From NCBI RefSeq assembly GCF_011813015.1, contig NZ_QHLQ01000008.1:62001-126000 (forward strand): DNA of 64,000 nt, written 5' to 3'. Positions 17,969 to 26,061 of the stretch are shown here, piece by piece. The position numbers and the translations under genes are program-made. Origin of the DNA: Parasedimentitalea denitrificans (GTDB lineage: Bacteria > Pseudomonadota > Alphaproteobacteria > Rhodobacterales > Rhodobacteraceae). The notes under the pieces are model-generated. The model was not told the origin of the DNA. It searched no databases and worked only from the letters and a program-made list of their open reading frames with translations. Numbering within the stretch: position 1 is the stretch's first letter; the number at the start of each line of letters is the position of its first letter.

Positions 17969-19537
17969 TCAAAGCAGCCAGGACACTGGCAACCACCCCA
18001 CCATCTGCACCAAGAAACGCGTAAGGACAGTCGACCCCGGTTCTATCTCCAATACCCTCTGCTCTCCCGACGGCAACGTCTCTTGCCATTCCGTACCGCC
18101 ATCTGCTCGACGGCGAACTTGATAAGCGCGTTCTTTTAGCTGTCCGGCATACCCCGGCACAACCGAGCGGGCCAGTTTCGCCCCCTTGATCAGGTAGCCC
18201 ATTTCCGTATTCAAATGCGCCGAGCGTGGGTCGAAGTTAAACGACCCGATAAACAGGTCGCGCTCGTCTATGATAAACGCCTTGGCGTGCAGGCTGACCT
18301 TGGACGACCCGATCAGGCCAAACTGGTCCCGCAATTCCAGATCCTCGGCTTGGTCATTCGATGACTTCAACTCAAACAGTTTCACCCCGGCATCCAGCAG
18401 GTCATCGCGGTATTGCAGATAGCCCCCATGCACCGGCAGTACGTCAGTGGCCTCTTGCGCGTTGGTCAGTACCCTGACCCGTATGCCTTGCTTTGCCCAG
18501 CCTGACATCATCGCAGTCAGGCGGTCACCGGGAACAAAGTAGGCGGATACCAGATCAACGCTTTGCTCGGGACGGCCCAGAATTTGCCCCAACCGATTGA
18601 TCATCAGCTTACTGGGATCAACCCGGCCCTGCCCCTTGGCCGGATGATCGCTGACCATCTGCAAATCCGCCCACTCAAACCCCTGCGCACCGTCCTGCAA
18701 TTGCTTCATCAGGTCTGACGCCAACACCGATGCCGCAAACTGCCGGGCCCCAAGACTGTCCTCTACCTCGTCAACCGATGCCGCAAGCACACTGCCACTT
18801 TCATCTCCGGCTGCGGGCAGGATCAGATCAGCGGGAACCGACGAGGGGCTGGCCCAGTACAGGTCAAAATCCTGTGCTGCATCTTCTGCCGCTGGGCCTA
18901 GCGCAACCAGATCCAGATCAAAGTAATTTACACCTGCACTGTGGGCGAAATAGATATCCCCGACATTGCGCCCGCCAACTACTGTGGCCACGCCGTCAAC
19001 CGTGAAAGACTTATTGTGCATCCGCCGGTTCACCCGTGCAAAATCCAGCGCGTAAGAGGCCACCCGCGGACTGCGCAGCACAAATGGATTGAACAGGCGG
19101 ATTTCGACTTTAGGGTGAAGGTTCAACTCTGCTAGTTCGGGGTCCAGATCAGGGGTGCCATTATCATCCAGCAGTAGCCGGACCCGGACACCGCGATCAG
19201 CCGCCCGGCGTATGGCTTCTAGCAGCATCAGCCCAGTGGCGTCCTTTTGCCAGATATAATAGCGCACATCGATACTGTCTTGGGCTGCCTCGGCCAGCAG
19301 TATCCGCGCGGCAAACGCATCATGCCCCTGCGGTAGCAGCGCTACGCCAGACAGGTCCGGGTGCTGCTTAGCAAGCGGCAGAACTTCAGCCCCTAACAGT
19401 GTGTCCATGGACGCAGCCAGCGCCGTGCTATCAACCCGCCCCTGCGCAGATGGCACCTTATAGACCCACTGAAACCCAAGACTAAGTGAGACGGCGAGAA
19501 TAGCCGTGATCAAGAGAAAACGTAAGAATTTCAACAT
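17969..19537 (-). CDS. phospholipase D / cardiolipin synthase-like protein
   Basis: A 522-residue PLD-superfamily protein with an N-terminal membrane anchor (about 4-24). Both catalytic HxKxxxxD motifs are present: HNKSFTVD at 174-181 followed by GGRN, and HAKAFIID at 417-424 followed by GSFNFDPRS. The spacing and the phrase DVRYYIWQKDATG near 90-102 resemble ClsC-type cardiolipin synthases, which use phosphatidyl donors to make cardiolipin; other PLD family members of similar design act as transphosphatidylases of unknown substrate. It is a single minus-strand gene that converges on the RND operon; the start ATG at 19537 has no strong ribosome site. Confidence 0.88.
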   Translation of the reverse strand: MLKFLRFLLITAILAVSLSLGFQWVYKVPSAQGRVDSTALAASMDTLLGAEVLPLAKQHPDLSGVALLPQGHDAFAARILLAEAAQDSIDVRYYIWQKDATGLMLLEAIRRAADRGVRVRLLLDDNGTPDLDPELAELNLHPKVEIRLFNPFVLRSPRVASYALDFARVNRRMHNKSFTVDGVATVVGGRNVGDIYFAHSAGVNYFDLDLVALGPAAEDAAQDFDLYWASPSSVPADLILPAAGDESGSVLAASVDEVEDSLGARQFAASVLASDLMKQLQDGAQGFEWADLQMVSDHPAKGQGRVDPSKLMINRLGQILGRPEQSVDLVSAYFVPGDRLTAMMSGWAKQGIRVRVLTNAQEATDVLPVHGGYLQYRDDLLDAGVKLFELKSSNDQAEDLELRDQFGLIGSSKVSLHAKAFIIDERDLFIGSFNFDPRSAHLNTEMGYLIKGAKLARSVVPGYAGQLKERAYQVRRRADGGTEWQETLPSGEQRVLEIEPGSTVLTRFLVQMVGWLPVSWLL

Positions 19538-19654
19538 CTATGGCACCGGGAGATTGGCTGTTTAGGCCACCCTAGTGCCATGTTGACCAACCGGCAATGC
19601 TTTGGCCGCTGCCCAGTTTTGGCCTCTCCTGCAGGCAACCAAAGTCGGGCGTCT

Positions 19655-19672
19655 CCCGGCATTGCAGCCGGG
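19655..19672 (-). terminator. hairpin downstream of the Atm1-like ABC gene
   Basis: CCCGGC-ATTGCA-GCCGGG forms a 6-bp stem just 9 bases beyond the ABC transporter stop on the minus strand. It has no following T run, so it is a weak or rho-assisted terminator at best. Confidence 0.4.
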
Positions 19673-19680
19673 AAACATTA

Positions 19681-21489
19681 TCAGGCCGCGTCTTGATCCG
19701 CCTGCTGGCGTTGCCACAGATGGGCATAGCGCCCCTCGCGGGACAGAAGATCATCGTGGGTGCCGATTTCGCTGATCTCTCCGCGCTCCAGCACCACAAT
19801 CTGATCCGCTTCGGCGATGGTCGACAGACGGTGCGCAATGGTTATCACCGTACGCCCCTTGCCTGCCCGTGCCAGCGCCTCTTTGATCTCTTGCTCGGTA
19901 TCACTGTCCAGCGCCGATGTCGCCTCGTCCAGCAGCAGGATCGGAGGATCCTTGAGCAATGTGCGGGCGATACCAACGCGCTGCTTTTCACCACCCGACA
20001 ATTTCAACCCCCGTTCCCCCACAGTGGTCTGATAGCCATCTGGCAGGCTCAGAATAAAGTCATGGATCTGCGCATCCCGCGCCGCTTGCTCGATCTGTTC
20101 CTGAGTTGCACCGCTCAGGCCGTAACCGATGTTATAGCCAATTGTGTCATTGAACAGCACCGTATCCTGCGGCACCACACCAATAGCATCATGCAGGCTG
20201 GCCTGCGTCACGTCGCGTACGTCCTGACCGTCAACCAACAGCGCCCCACCGGTGACATCGTAAAACCGGAACAGCAACCGACCAATTGTCGATTTGCCCG
20301 ATCCGGTAGATCCAACGATTGCCACCGTCTGGCCGGCCTCTGCCTGCAGCGAAACTCCCTTTAGGATCTGGCGCTCAGGGTCATAGCCAAAGTGTACATC
20401 CCGCAGAGTGATCCGCCCACCGTTTACAGCCAGCGCGCCTGCGCCATCCCGGTCTGACACGTCAGCGGGTTGCTCGAGCAGGTCAAACATCTCACCCATG
20501 TCCACCAGGCTCTGGCGGATCTCGCGGTAGACAGTCCCCAAGAAGTTCAACGGCACGGTAATCTGGATCATATAGGCGTTGACCATAACAAAATCACCAA
20601 CCGTCAAAGTGCCATCCTGCACCCCTATCGCTGCCAGAACCATTACGCCGATCAGACCCAGCGTAATCAGAACACTCTGGCCGAAGTTCAGAAATGCCAG
20701 CGAATACGCAGTCTTTAGCGCGGCAGCAGCATAGGCCCGCATAGCGCCATCATAACGCTCTGCCTCTCGCCCTTCAGCCCCGAAATACTTGACGGTTTCA
20801 TAGTTCAGCAGACTGTCGATCGCCTTTTGGTTGGCGTCGGTGTCCTGTTTGTTCATCTCGCGACGCAGCTTCACCCGCCATTCGGTAACGGCAAAAGTAA
20901 ACCAGACGTACAGCCCGATGGTCACCGCAACAATCAGCAAATAGCGCACATCGAACAACACCGCCAGGATCACCGCGACCATGGTCAGTTCCAAGATCAG
21001 CGGCCCGACTGAGAACAGCATAAACCGCAACAGGAATTCGACACCTTTGACACCGCGTTCAATAATCCGGCTAAGCCCCCCGGTTTTGCGGGTGATGTGA
21101 TAGCGCATCGACAGGCGGTGAATGTGAGTAAATGTCTCCAGAGCAAGCCGTCGCAACGCGCGTTGGCCAACAGGGGCAAAAACAACGTCGCGCAATTGTT
21201 GGAACCCAATGGTCATGATCCGAGCCATACCGTAGGCCACGGTCAGACCAATCGCACCCAGCGCCAGATCAGGCACGCCCTCGCCTGCTAGACTATCGAC
21301 TGCGCCTTTGTACAGTATCGGCGTATAGACAGCGATTACCTTGGCCAGCACCAGCACGGCCATCGCAAGAACCACCCGGCGCTTTACCCACCCCTGCCCA
21401 TCGGGCCAAAGATAGGGCACAACATTGCGCAGTGTACGCATGCTTGAGCGGCGTTCATCGCGGGCTGTAACTTCGTCGCTCTGGGTCAT
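19681..21489 (-). CDS. Atm1/HMT1-like ABC exporter (fused permease-ATPase)
   Basis: A 602-residue half transporter: six membrane spans (about 40-330) followed by an ATPase with Walker A GSTGSGKST, signature LSGGEKQ at 497-503 and Walker B ILLLDEAT at 517-524. The phrase NYETVKYFGAE between the fourth and fifth spans is characteristic of the Atm1/ABCB7/HMT1 group, whose members export glutathione-linked persulfide, Fe-S precursors or heavy-metal conjugates. It would work as a homodimer in the inner membrane. The ATG at 21489 has AAGGA at 6 bases. The glutathione reductase gene elsewhere in the window is consistent with a glutathione-based substrate, but that link is only inference. Confidence 0.92.
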   Translation of the reverse strand: MTQSDEVTARDERRSSMRTLRNVVPYLWPDGQGWVKRRVVLAMAVLVLAKVIAVYTPILYKGAVDSLAGEGVPDLALGAIGLTVAYGMARIMTIGFQQLRDVVFAPVGQRALRRLALETFTHIHRLSMRYHITRKTGGLSRIIERGVKGVEFLLRFMLFSVGPLILELTMVAVILAVLFDVRYLLIVAVTIGLYVWFTFAVTEWRVKLRREMNKQDTDANQKAIDSLLNYETVKYFGAEGREAERYDGAMRAYAAAALKTAYSLAFLNFGQSVLITLGLIGVMVLAAIGVQDGTLTVGDFVMVNAYMIQITVPLNFLGTVYREIRQSLVDMGEMFDLLEQPADVSDRDGAGALAVNGGRITLRDVHFGYDPERQILKGVSLQAEAGQTVAIVGSTGSGKSTIGRLLFRFYDVTGGALLVDGQDVRDVTQASLHDAIGVVPQDTVLFNDTIGYNIGYGLSGATQEQIEQAARDAQIHDFILSLPDGYQTTVGERGLKLSGGEKQRVGIARTLLKDPPILLLDEATSALDSDTEQEIKEALARAGKGRTVITIAHRLSTIAEADQIVVLERGEISEIGTHDDLLSREGRYAHLWQRQQADQDAA

Positions 21490-21552
21490 GGCTTTTCCTT
21501 GCTAGACAACTCGAGATAGGTGCTGTGTCCCGTGCAATCCAGACGCACGCAA

Positions 21553-21583
21553 CAAAAAACGCGCCCCGGAAGGCGCGTTTTTC
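21553..21583 (-). terminator. rho-independent terminator of the LysM protein gene
   Basis: On the minus strand, 16 bases after the LysM gene, AACGCGCC-TTCCG-GGGCGCGTT forms an 8-9 bp stem followed by TTTTTG. The complementary strand also has a T run after the stem, so it may work in both directions. Confidence 0.88.
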
Positions 21584-21598
21584 TGGCTTTTCAAATAT

Positions 21599-23581
21599 TT
21601 ACTCCGGGATAGAGAAGATCTGCCCCGGATAGATCAGATCCGGATCCCGGATCGCTTCCTGGTTGGCTTCGAACACTCGAACATACAGCAACCCGTCGCC
21701 GTACCGCTCACGCGAGATCGCCCAAAGCGTATCCCCCTTTTGCACAGTCACGGCGCGGATTGGCGGTGTGGCCTCGGCTGGACTGTCCTCTGGCGCTGCA
21801 GGTGGCTGCAGGACCTCAGGCGATTCCCGCTTGAATGGCGTTTCCAGACGGCTCAGGACTTTGCCCTCGGTGTCCAGTTCATCAAGGCGCAACGTATAAA
21901 TCCCCGGAGCAATGTCGCTCAGCAGGCCTTTCCAGCTGCCATCTTTGGCAGACTGGATATCGGCCACTGGGCTATTGTCCAGATAAACGCGAACCAGCGT
22001 GCCTGGACCGGCGCGACCTGCAAGCTGCACATCGCCCTCGCCGCTATAGCTGATGATATCCAGTGAAACCTTACCCAACAGTTCGGGCGCAACTGGAGTA
22101 GCGGGCTGAACAAGTTCAACCCCTTCTGAATCGGACTTTAGAACGGCCATCGCAACAGGCGAAGCCTCTGGTTCCGGCGCGGTCTCTGTCATGGGCTGAG
22201 CAACCGGCTGCGGCGCAACAGTCGCAACGTCAACTGCTGCGGTTTCGATCACCTCTTCTGGTTGGTCCTCGACCTCGGCAACCTCAGTGACCTCCTCGAC
22301 TGGGTCATCGGATACCGGAGCAACCTCTGCAACTTCTTCTACTGCAGCTCCTTCTGTCGCAACTTCTGCGACTTCCTCTGTTACAGTTTCACTCGGAGCC
22401 TCAACCTTTGCTTCTTCCACCACTTCTGAGGTGACAGACGCCACGACATCAGCAGACGCTGTTTTTTCCGCAGGCACATCTGTCGTCACATCAGTCTGGG
22501 CCACTGCCACGACCTCTGGCTGTTCAGTGTCCTCTGCCACCACATCCACTGCTGCGCTGGGGGCAAGAATAAATGTCGCGTCAGACATTATCATCTGGCC
22601 ATTAAAGGCGGCTGCCAATGACACAACTCGCGCCTTGGTGCTTGGGTCAATGGATGAGAACGACACGAATTCACCGCCCTTCTCGACCTCAAACCGATCC
22701 AGCACATCACCATCCAGCAAGACCGAAATTTCGACGCCCGCTTGCGCCCGTCCGGCGATCAGGCCAGCTCCATCTGCATCAAACCGGACCAGATCCAGTT
22801 CTGGCGCCGTCAGTACAAACGACGGTTCTTCAACAACTTCAGAAGGCGCAGCCTCGGGTTCGGCCAGCGCTGCTGTCACGATTTCTTCGGCTTTTTCCTC
22901 CGAAACTGACACCTCGGTCGTTTCACTCACTTCTGCCAAAACTTCTGTGTTCTCCGCCGGAGCCTCGGTGCTTGGCGCTGTATTTTCTACTACAGCGGTT
23001 TCTTCAGGTTGGGCGGTGTCCACAATAGGCGCGGCGGCGACCTCTACAGTTTCCTCAACCTGTTCTACAGTTTCAGTCGGCGCTGTGGCCGCCTGCGCTG
23101 GTGCCTCGTCCACCTGTTCCTCGGCAGCTACCGCAGTTTCCCCGGCACTAACGACAACATCAGTCGGCATGTCGGCCTCTTCGGTGGGTTCCGCCTGCGC
23201 AACCTCTTCTTCAACAGCTTCTGGTGCGGCAGTTTCCGCGACGGCCTCTGGTGCAGCAGCCTCCTCGACCACCTCTGGTGCGGCAGTTTGATCTGCTGTT
23301 TCGTCAGTCGACGCAGATGCAACAGCCTGGCTCTCGTCAGTGGCCGGTTTTTCACCACCAGTCTGTGCATTTGTATTGGCAGGCTCCGTCATCACCGCGA
23401 CATCTGGAGCCTCGGATACAGGCGTCACTTGTTCGGATGTCTCCACCGGATCATCAACTGGCGGTTCACTTTGGAACACCCCAAATTGCATCAGCACCAC
23501 GCCGCCAATCACCACCGCAACAGTTGCGATGCCGCCAATTGCAAGGGCGCCCAGCCCTCCGCTTCCGGCTGTTCCCGCCAT
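21599..23581 (-). CDS. LysM-domain cell envelope protein with acidic low-complexity region
   Basis: A 660-residue protein anchored by one membrane span (about residues 12-33). A long linker of alanine, glutamate, threonine, valine and proline (about 45-240 and again 320-470) is interrupted by an Ig-like beta domain around 250-320; a second such domain lies at about 510-590 and the C-terminal 50 residues are a LysM domain (VQKGDTLWAISRERYGDG ... YPGQIFSIPE), which binds peptidoglycan. The start at 23581 has AAGGG 6 bases upstream; an open frame continues 23 codons further but lacks a site. It probably spans from inner membrane to the wall. Enzymatic function is not evident. Confidence 0.85.
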   Translation of the reverse strand: MAGTAGSGGLGALAIGGIATVAVVIGGVVLMQFGVFQSEPPVDDPVETSEQVTPVSEAPDVAVMTEPANTNAQTGGEKPATDESQAVASASTDETADQTAAPEVVEEAAAPEAVAETAAPEAVEEEVAQAEPTEEADMPTDVVVSAGETAVAAEEQVDEAPAQAATAPTETVEQVEETVEVAAAPIVDTAQPEETAVVENTAPSTEAPAENTEVLAEVSETTEVSVSEEKAEEIVTAALAEPEAAPSEVVEEPSFVLTAPELDLVRFDADGAGLIAGRAQAGVEISVLLDGDVLDRFEVEKGGEFVSFSSIDPSTKARVVSLAAAFNGQMIMSDATFILAPSAAVDVVAEDTEQPEVVAVAQTDVTTDVPAEKTASADVVASVTSEVVEEAKVEAPSETVTEEVAEVATEGAAVEEVAEVAPVSDDPVEEVTEVAEVEDQPEEVIETAAVDVATVAPQPVAQPMTETAPEPEASPVAMAVLKSDSEGVELVQPATPVAPELLGKVSLDIISYSGEGDVQLAGRAGPGTLVRVYLDNSPVADIQSAKDGSWKGLLSDIAPGIYTLRLDELDTEGKVLSRLETPFKRESPEVLQPPAAPEDSPAEATPPIRAVTVQKGDTLWAISRERYGDGLLYVRVFEANQEAIRDPDLIYPGQIFSIPE

Positions 23582-23702
23582 TCTATTCCCTTCCATCTGC
23601 GGGAAACCCCCTCCCGCTGAGTTGAGCCAATCTATCAACCTGGACATCACGGGTCAAAACACGTCTTGTTTCCCGCCGACATCACCGGTGAGGGATCACC
23701 TC

Positions 23703-23800
23703 GTGCCTGTAAAATCCGCCTGTGTGTATTGCGGATCAAGCTTTTGGGCAATGGCCGCCTGAGTCGCGGCGGCATATGTAAGGAAAGGTAGACCCTAAGA
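23703..23800 (+). pseudogene. N-terminal remnant of a LOG-family (TIGR00730) gene
   Basis: The plus strand between the LysM gene and coaD encodes VPVKSACVYCGSSF from a GTG at 23703, then WAMAA and a stop at 23760-23762; in the same frame VAAAYVRKGRP follows before another stop. The phrase CVYCGSS near the start is the N-terminal hallmark of LOG-family phosphoribohydrolases (cytokinin-activating type Rossmann proteins, about 190-280 residues). No further part of such a protein can be found downstream. I read it as the leftover 5' end of a deleted gene; chance resemblance over some 12 residues cannot be excluded. The remaining bases of this 341-base gap hold only the coaD terminator. Confidence 0.45.
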
Positions 23801-23827
23801 GCACACAAACAGACACGTTGCGGTAGC

Positions 23828-23859
23828 AAAAAACGCCTGTGCCGCGTGTTACGGCACAG
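23828..23859 (-). terminator. rho-independent terminator of coaD
   Basis: On the minus strand CTGTGCCG-TAACACG-CGGCACAG makes a perfect 8-bp stem with a 7-base loop, followed by GCGTTTTTT. It lies 64 bases beyond the coaD stop. Confidence 0.85.
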
Positions 23860-23922
23860 CGATCGATGTTCTGGTAGCCCGGCCTAACAGGCAACAAGCA
23901 ACGTCCGACAGGTGCCGCAGTG

Positions 23923-24417
23923 TTACTCGCTTAGCCGCCGTTGCAGGGCTTCATCAACGCTAGGGGTGACAAACTTTGAGACATCGCCACCCAGCCGGGC
24001 GATTTCCTTGACCAGCTTACTGGCAATCGCCTGATGCCTTGCCTCGGCCATCAGAAACACGGTTTCGATCGAGCTATCCAACGCCCTGTTCATGCCAACC
24101 ATCTGATATTCATATTCAAAATCAGCAACAGCCCGCAGGCCCCGAACGATGATCTGGGCACCGACATCACGGGCGCAATCAATCAGCAAATTTTCGAACG
24201 GATGCGCAACAATTTCTGTGCCGGTCTGTTCGCTTAGCTTGACACATTCCGCTTCGATCATCGCAACGCGTTCTTCCAGCGAGAACATGGGCCCCTTGTC
24301 CCGGTTGATCGCAACACCAATAACCAACTTGTCCACCAGAGCGGTAGCGCGCCGGATGATGTCGACGTGGCCAATGGTAATTGGATCAAACGTACCTGGG
24401 TACAGAGCTACGCGCAT
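23923..24417 (-). CDS. coaD: phosphopantetheine adenylyltransferase
   Basis: A 164-residue nucleotidyltransferase that makes dephospho-CoA from 4'-phosphopantetheine and ATP, the fourth step of CoA synthesis. The N-terminal phrase ALYPGTFDPITIGH at residues 4-17 contains the TxGH-type active site (here TIGH), and RGLRAVADFEYE near 91-102 is the conserved pantetheine-binding region. GGAGG lies 6 bases before the ATG. Length is typical (about 160). It ends in a good terminator and is followed on the same strand, upstream, by the CBS protein gene 118 bases away. Confidence 0.97.
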   Translation of the reverse strand: MRVALYPGTFDPITIGHVDIIRRATALVDKLVIGVAINRDKGPMFSLEERVAMIEAECVKLSEQTGTEIVAHPFENLLIDCARDVGAQIIVRGLRAVADFEYEYQMVGMNRALDSSIETVFLMAEARHQAIASKLVKEIARLGGDVSKFVTPSVDEALQRRLSE

Positions 24418-24535
24418 GGCGGGCCTCCTGCTGAGTCAAATTTGCTGCACACGCAAACACAATTGCGCAGTGCAGCGCAAGAGGGGGAAAATACTGATAT
24501 CCCACCAAAGGCTTAATGCCTCATACATCTGGGGC

Positions 24536-24967
24536 TTAATGCCCCATGATCATGCCTTGCAAGGCATCCTTCTCCATCGCGACTTGCGACAACTGCGCTT
24601 TGACCACGTCGCCCAGACTGATCAACCCGATCAGTTTGTCGTCTTCGACAACAGGCATGTGACGGAAACGACCGTCCGTCATCTGTTGCAAAATCTGGCC
24701 AACATTGTCGTGGCTGGTGCAGGTAATCAGCTTACGGGTCATATACCCACTCACCTCTTTATCCAAGCATCCGCCACCTGATTTACCCAATTCACGCACA
24801 ATATCGCGCTCGGACAATATACCTTCGGCATGTTCCCCATCGGATGACACAACAACTGTCCCAATCCGTCGATCCGCCAATAATGTTGCGGCTTCGGAAA
24901 TTTTGGCGTCCGGGGAAATTGTGACCACCCCGGCACTTGCCTTAGATTTCAGAATTAAGTGAACTAG
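24536..24967 (-). CDS. CBS-domain pair protein
   Basis: A 143- to 144-residue protein made almost only of two CBS domains (about 8-65 and 75-135), with GILSERDIVREL in the first and HMPVVEDDKLIGLISLGDVV in the second. CBS pairs bind adenosine nucleotides and usually regulate another protein; stand-alone pairs like this are frequent in alphaproteobacteria and have no assigned partner. The intended start is the ATG at 24968-24970 (an AGGGAG lies 5 bases upstream), giving a protein beginning MLVHLILK; the coordinate given here is the second codon boundary, and the longer open frame to 25018 lacks a ribosome site. Its neighbours are coaD and a LysR gene. Confidence 0.82.
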   Translation of the reverse strand, partial: LVHLILKSKASAGVVTISPDAKISEAATLLADRRIGTVVVSSDGEHAEGILSERDIVRELGKSGGGCLDKEVSGYMTRKLITCTSHDNVGQILQQMTDGRFRHMPVVEDDKLIGLISLGDVVKAQLSQVAMEKDALQGMIMGH

Positions 24968-25030
24968 CATGGGCGCTCCCTCTGAAATTTTACTTCGTAT
25001 TTCTAAGGGTTGCCGCAATATTCGTCCGTG

Positions 25031-25936
25031 TCAAGTCAACCCTTCAAGACGTGCGACTTCGTCGCGGAGTCCATTGCTTAGAGCTTCCGCAAATCTGTTC
25101 AAACGTTCACTGCGCTGATCGCCATGATGTTGCACGAGATAGAAGCTGCGAGTCAGGCTGATCTTGTCCGGCAGCACTTTGCGCAGGGGTCGGTGGAATG
25201 GCAGCGTAAAGTCATGCGCCACACATAGAGCGGTGCCCTGTGTCACCAATCGCAGCTGCACAGAAACCGAGTTAGACGCCAATGCCACCCGCTCTAGACC
25301 AATCTCGTTCAGATAGTCCAACTCACGATCAAAGATCATATCAGGGATATATCCAACCAATTTGTGCTGCTTTAGATCTTCGACACTGGTGATAGGTGGG
25401 ACCTCTCTTAAAAAGTGACGCGAGGCCGCAAGATGAAGTTTGTAGTCACAGATCTTTTGCACCTTCAGATGCGCCGCCGTCGGCGCGCTGACGGTAATCG
25501 CCATGTCTGCTTCGCGTCGCGACAGATTGATCACACGTGGCAAGGCCACAATCTGAATGTCCAGATCCGGGTTGTCGGCACCGATCTGGGTACAGACTTG
25601 CGGCAACAAATAATTGGCACTGCCATCCGGGGCACCGATGCGAATTTGCCCTGCCAGTGTTTCACTAGGCCCGCTTAGCGCCTCTTTTGCCGCCCGCATT
25701 GCCTGCTCGGCATCTTCTGCATGGCTCAGCAACCGGTCGCCAGCTGCACTCAACGCGTAGCCTTGGGGAGATTTAACAAACAGGGGCGTTTCCAGCGCGT
25801 TTTCAAATCTGGCAACTCTCCGCCCAACGGTTGCTGGGTCCATCTTCAGTATCCGGCCCGCACCTGATAAACTGGCCTCACGCGCCACCGCTAAAAAGAC
25901 TTTCATATCATCCCATTGCGGGTCCATACTCTTCAT
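25031..25936 (-). CDS. LysR-family transcriptional regulator
   Basis: A 301-residue LysR regulator: N-terminal winged helix with FLAVAREASLSGAGRILKMDPATVGRRVARFENALETPLF-type recognition region at about residues 14-55, and a two-lobe substrate-binding domain from about 95. The ATG at 25936 has GGAG 9 bases upstream. It is divergent from mmsA with a 125-base gap that contains a pair of inverted motifs, so it most likely controls mmsA (and itself) in response to an intermediate of valine, propionate or related carbon breakdown. The effector is not evident. Confidence 0.9.
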   Translation of the reverse strand: MKSMDPQWDDMKVFLAVAREASLSGAGRILKMDPATVGRRVARFENALETPLFVKSPQGYALSAAGDRLLSHAEDAEQAMRAAKEALSGPSETLAGQIRIGAPDGSANYLLPQVCTQIGADNPDLDIQIVALPRVINLSRREADMAITVSAPTAAHLKVQKICDYKLHLAASRHFLREVPPITSVEDLKQHKLVGYIPDMIFDRELDYLNEIGLERVALASNSVSVQLRLVTQGTALCVAHDFTLPFHRPLRKVLPDKISLTRSFYLVQHHGDQRSERLNRFAEALSNGLRDEVARLEGLT

Positions 25937-25976
25937 TCTGATCGTCTCCGTTCAACTTCTGCTGACTCTTTGCGTT

Positions 25977-26026
25977 CTTGCAAAACGTATTTGGAATCTT
26001 TCCTCTTTTCCGACGTTTTTTGCAAG
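25977..26026. promoter_or_regulatory. candidate operator between the LysR gene and mmsA
   Basis: The divergent gap holds CTTGCAAAACGT at 25977-25988 and its near-perfect inverse ACGTTTTTTGCAAG at 26013-26026 (two extra T), separated by 24 bases. Spaced inverted half-sites of this kind, 36 to 85 bases before the mmsA start, fit a LysR-type regulator that spans the promoter. The binding protein is inferred only from location. Confidence 0.5.
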
Positions 26027-26061
26027 CCTATGCTCTGATCAAATAAATTGCGGAGGATCCA

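Noticed and set aside
22287..23291. 334-codon Ser/Thr/Ala-rich plus-strand frame
   Set aside because: It lies fully opposite the low-complexity part of the LysM gene and mirrors its Glu/Ala codons; it has no ribosome site or domain.
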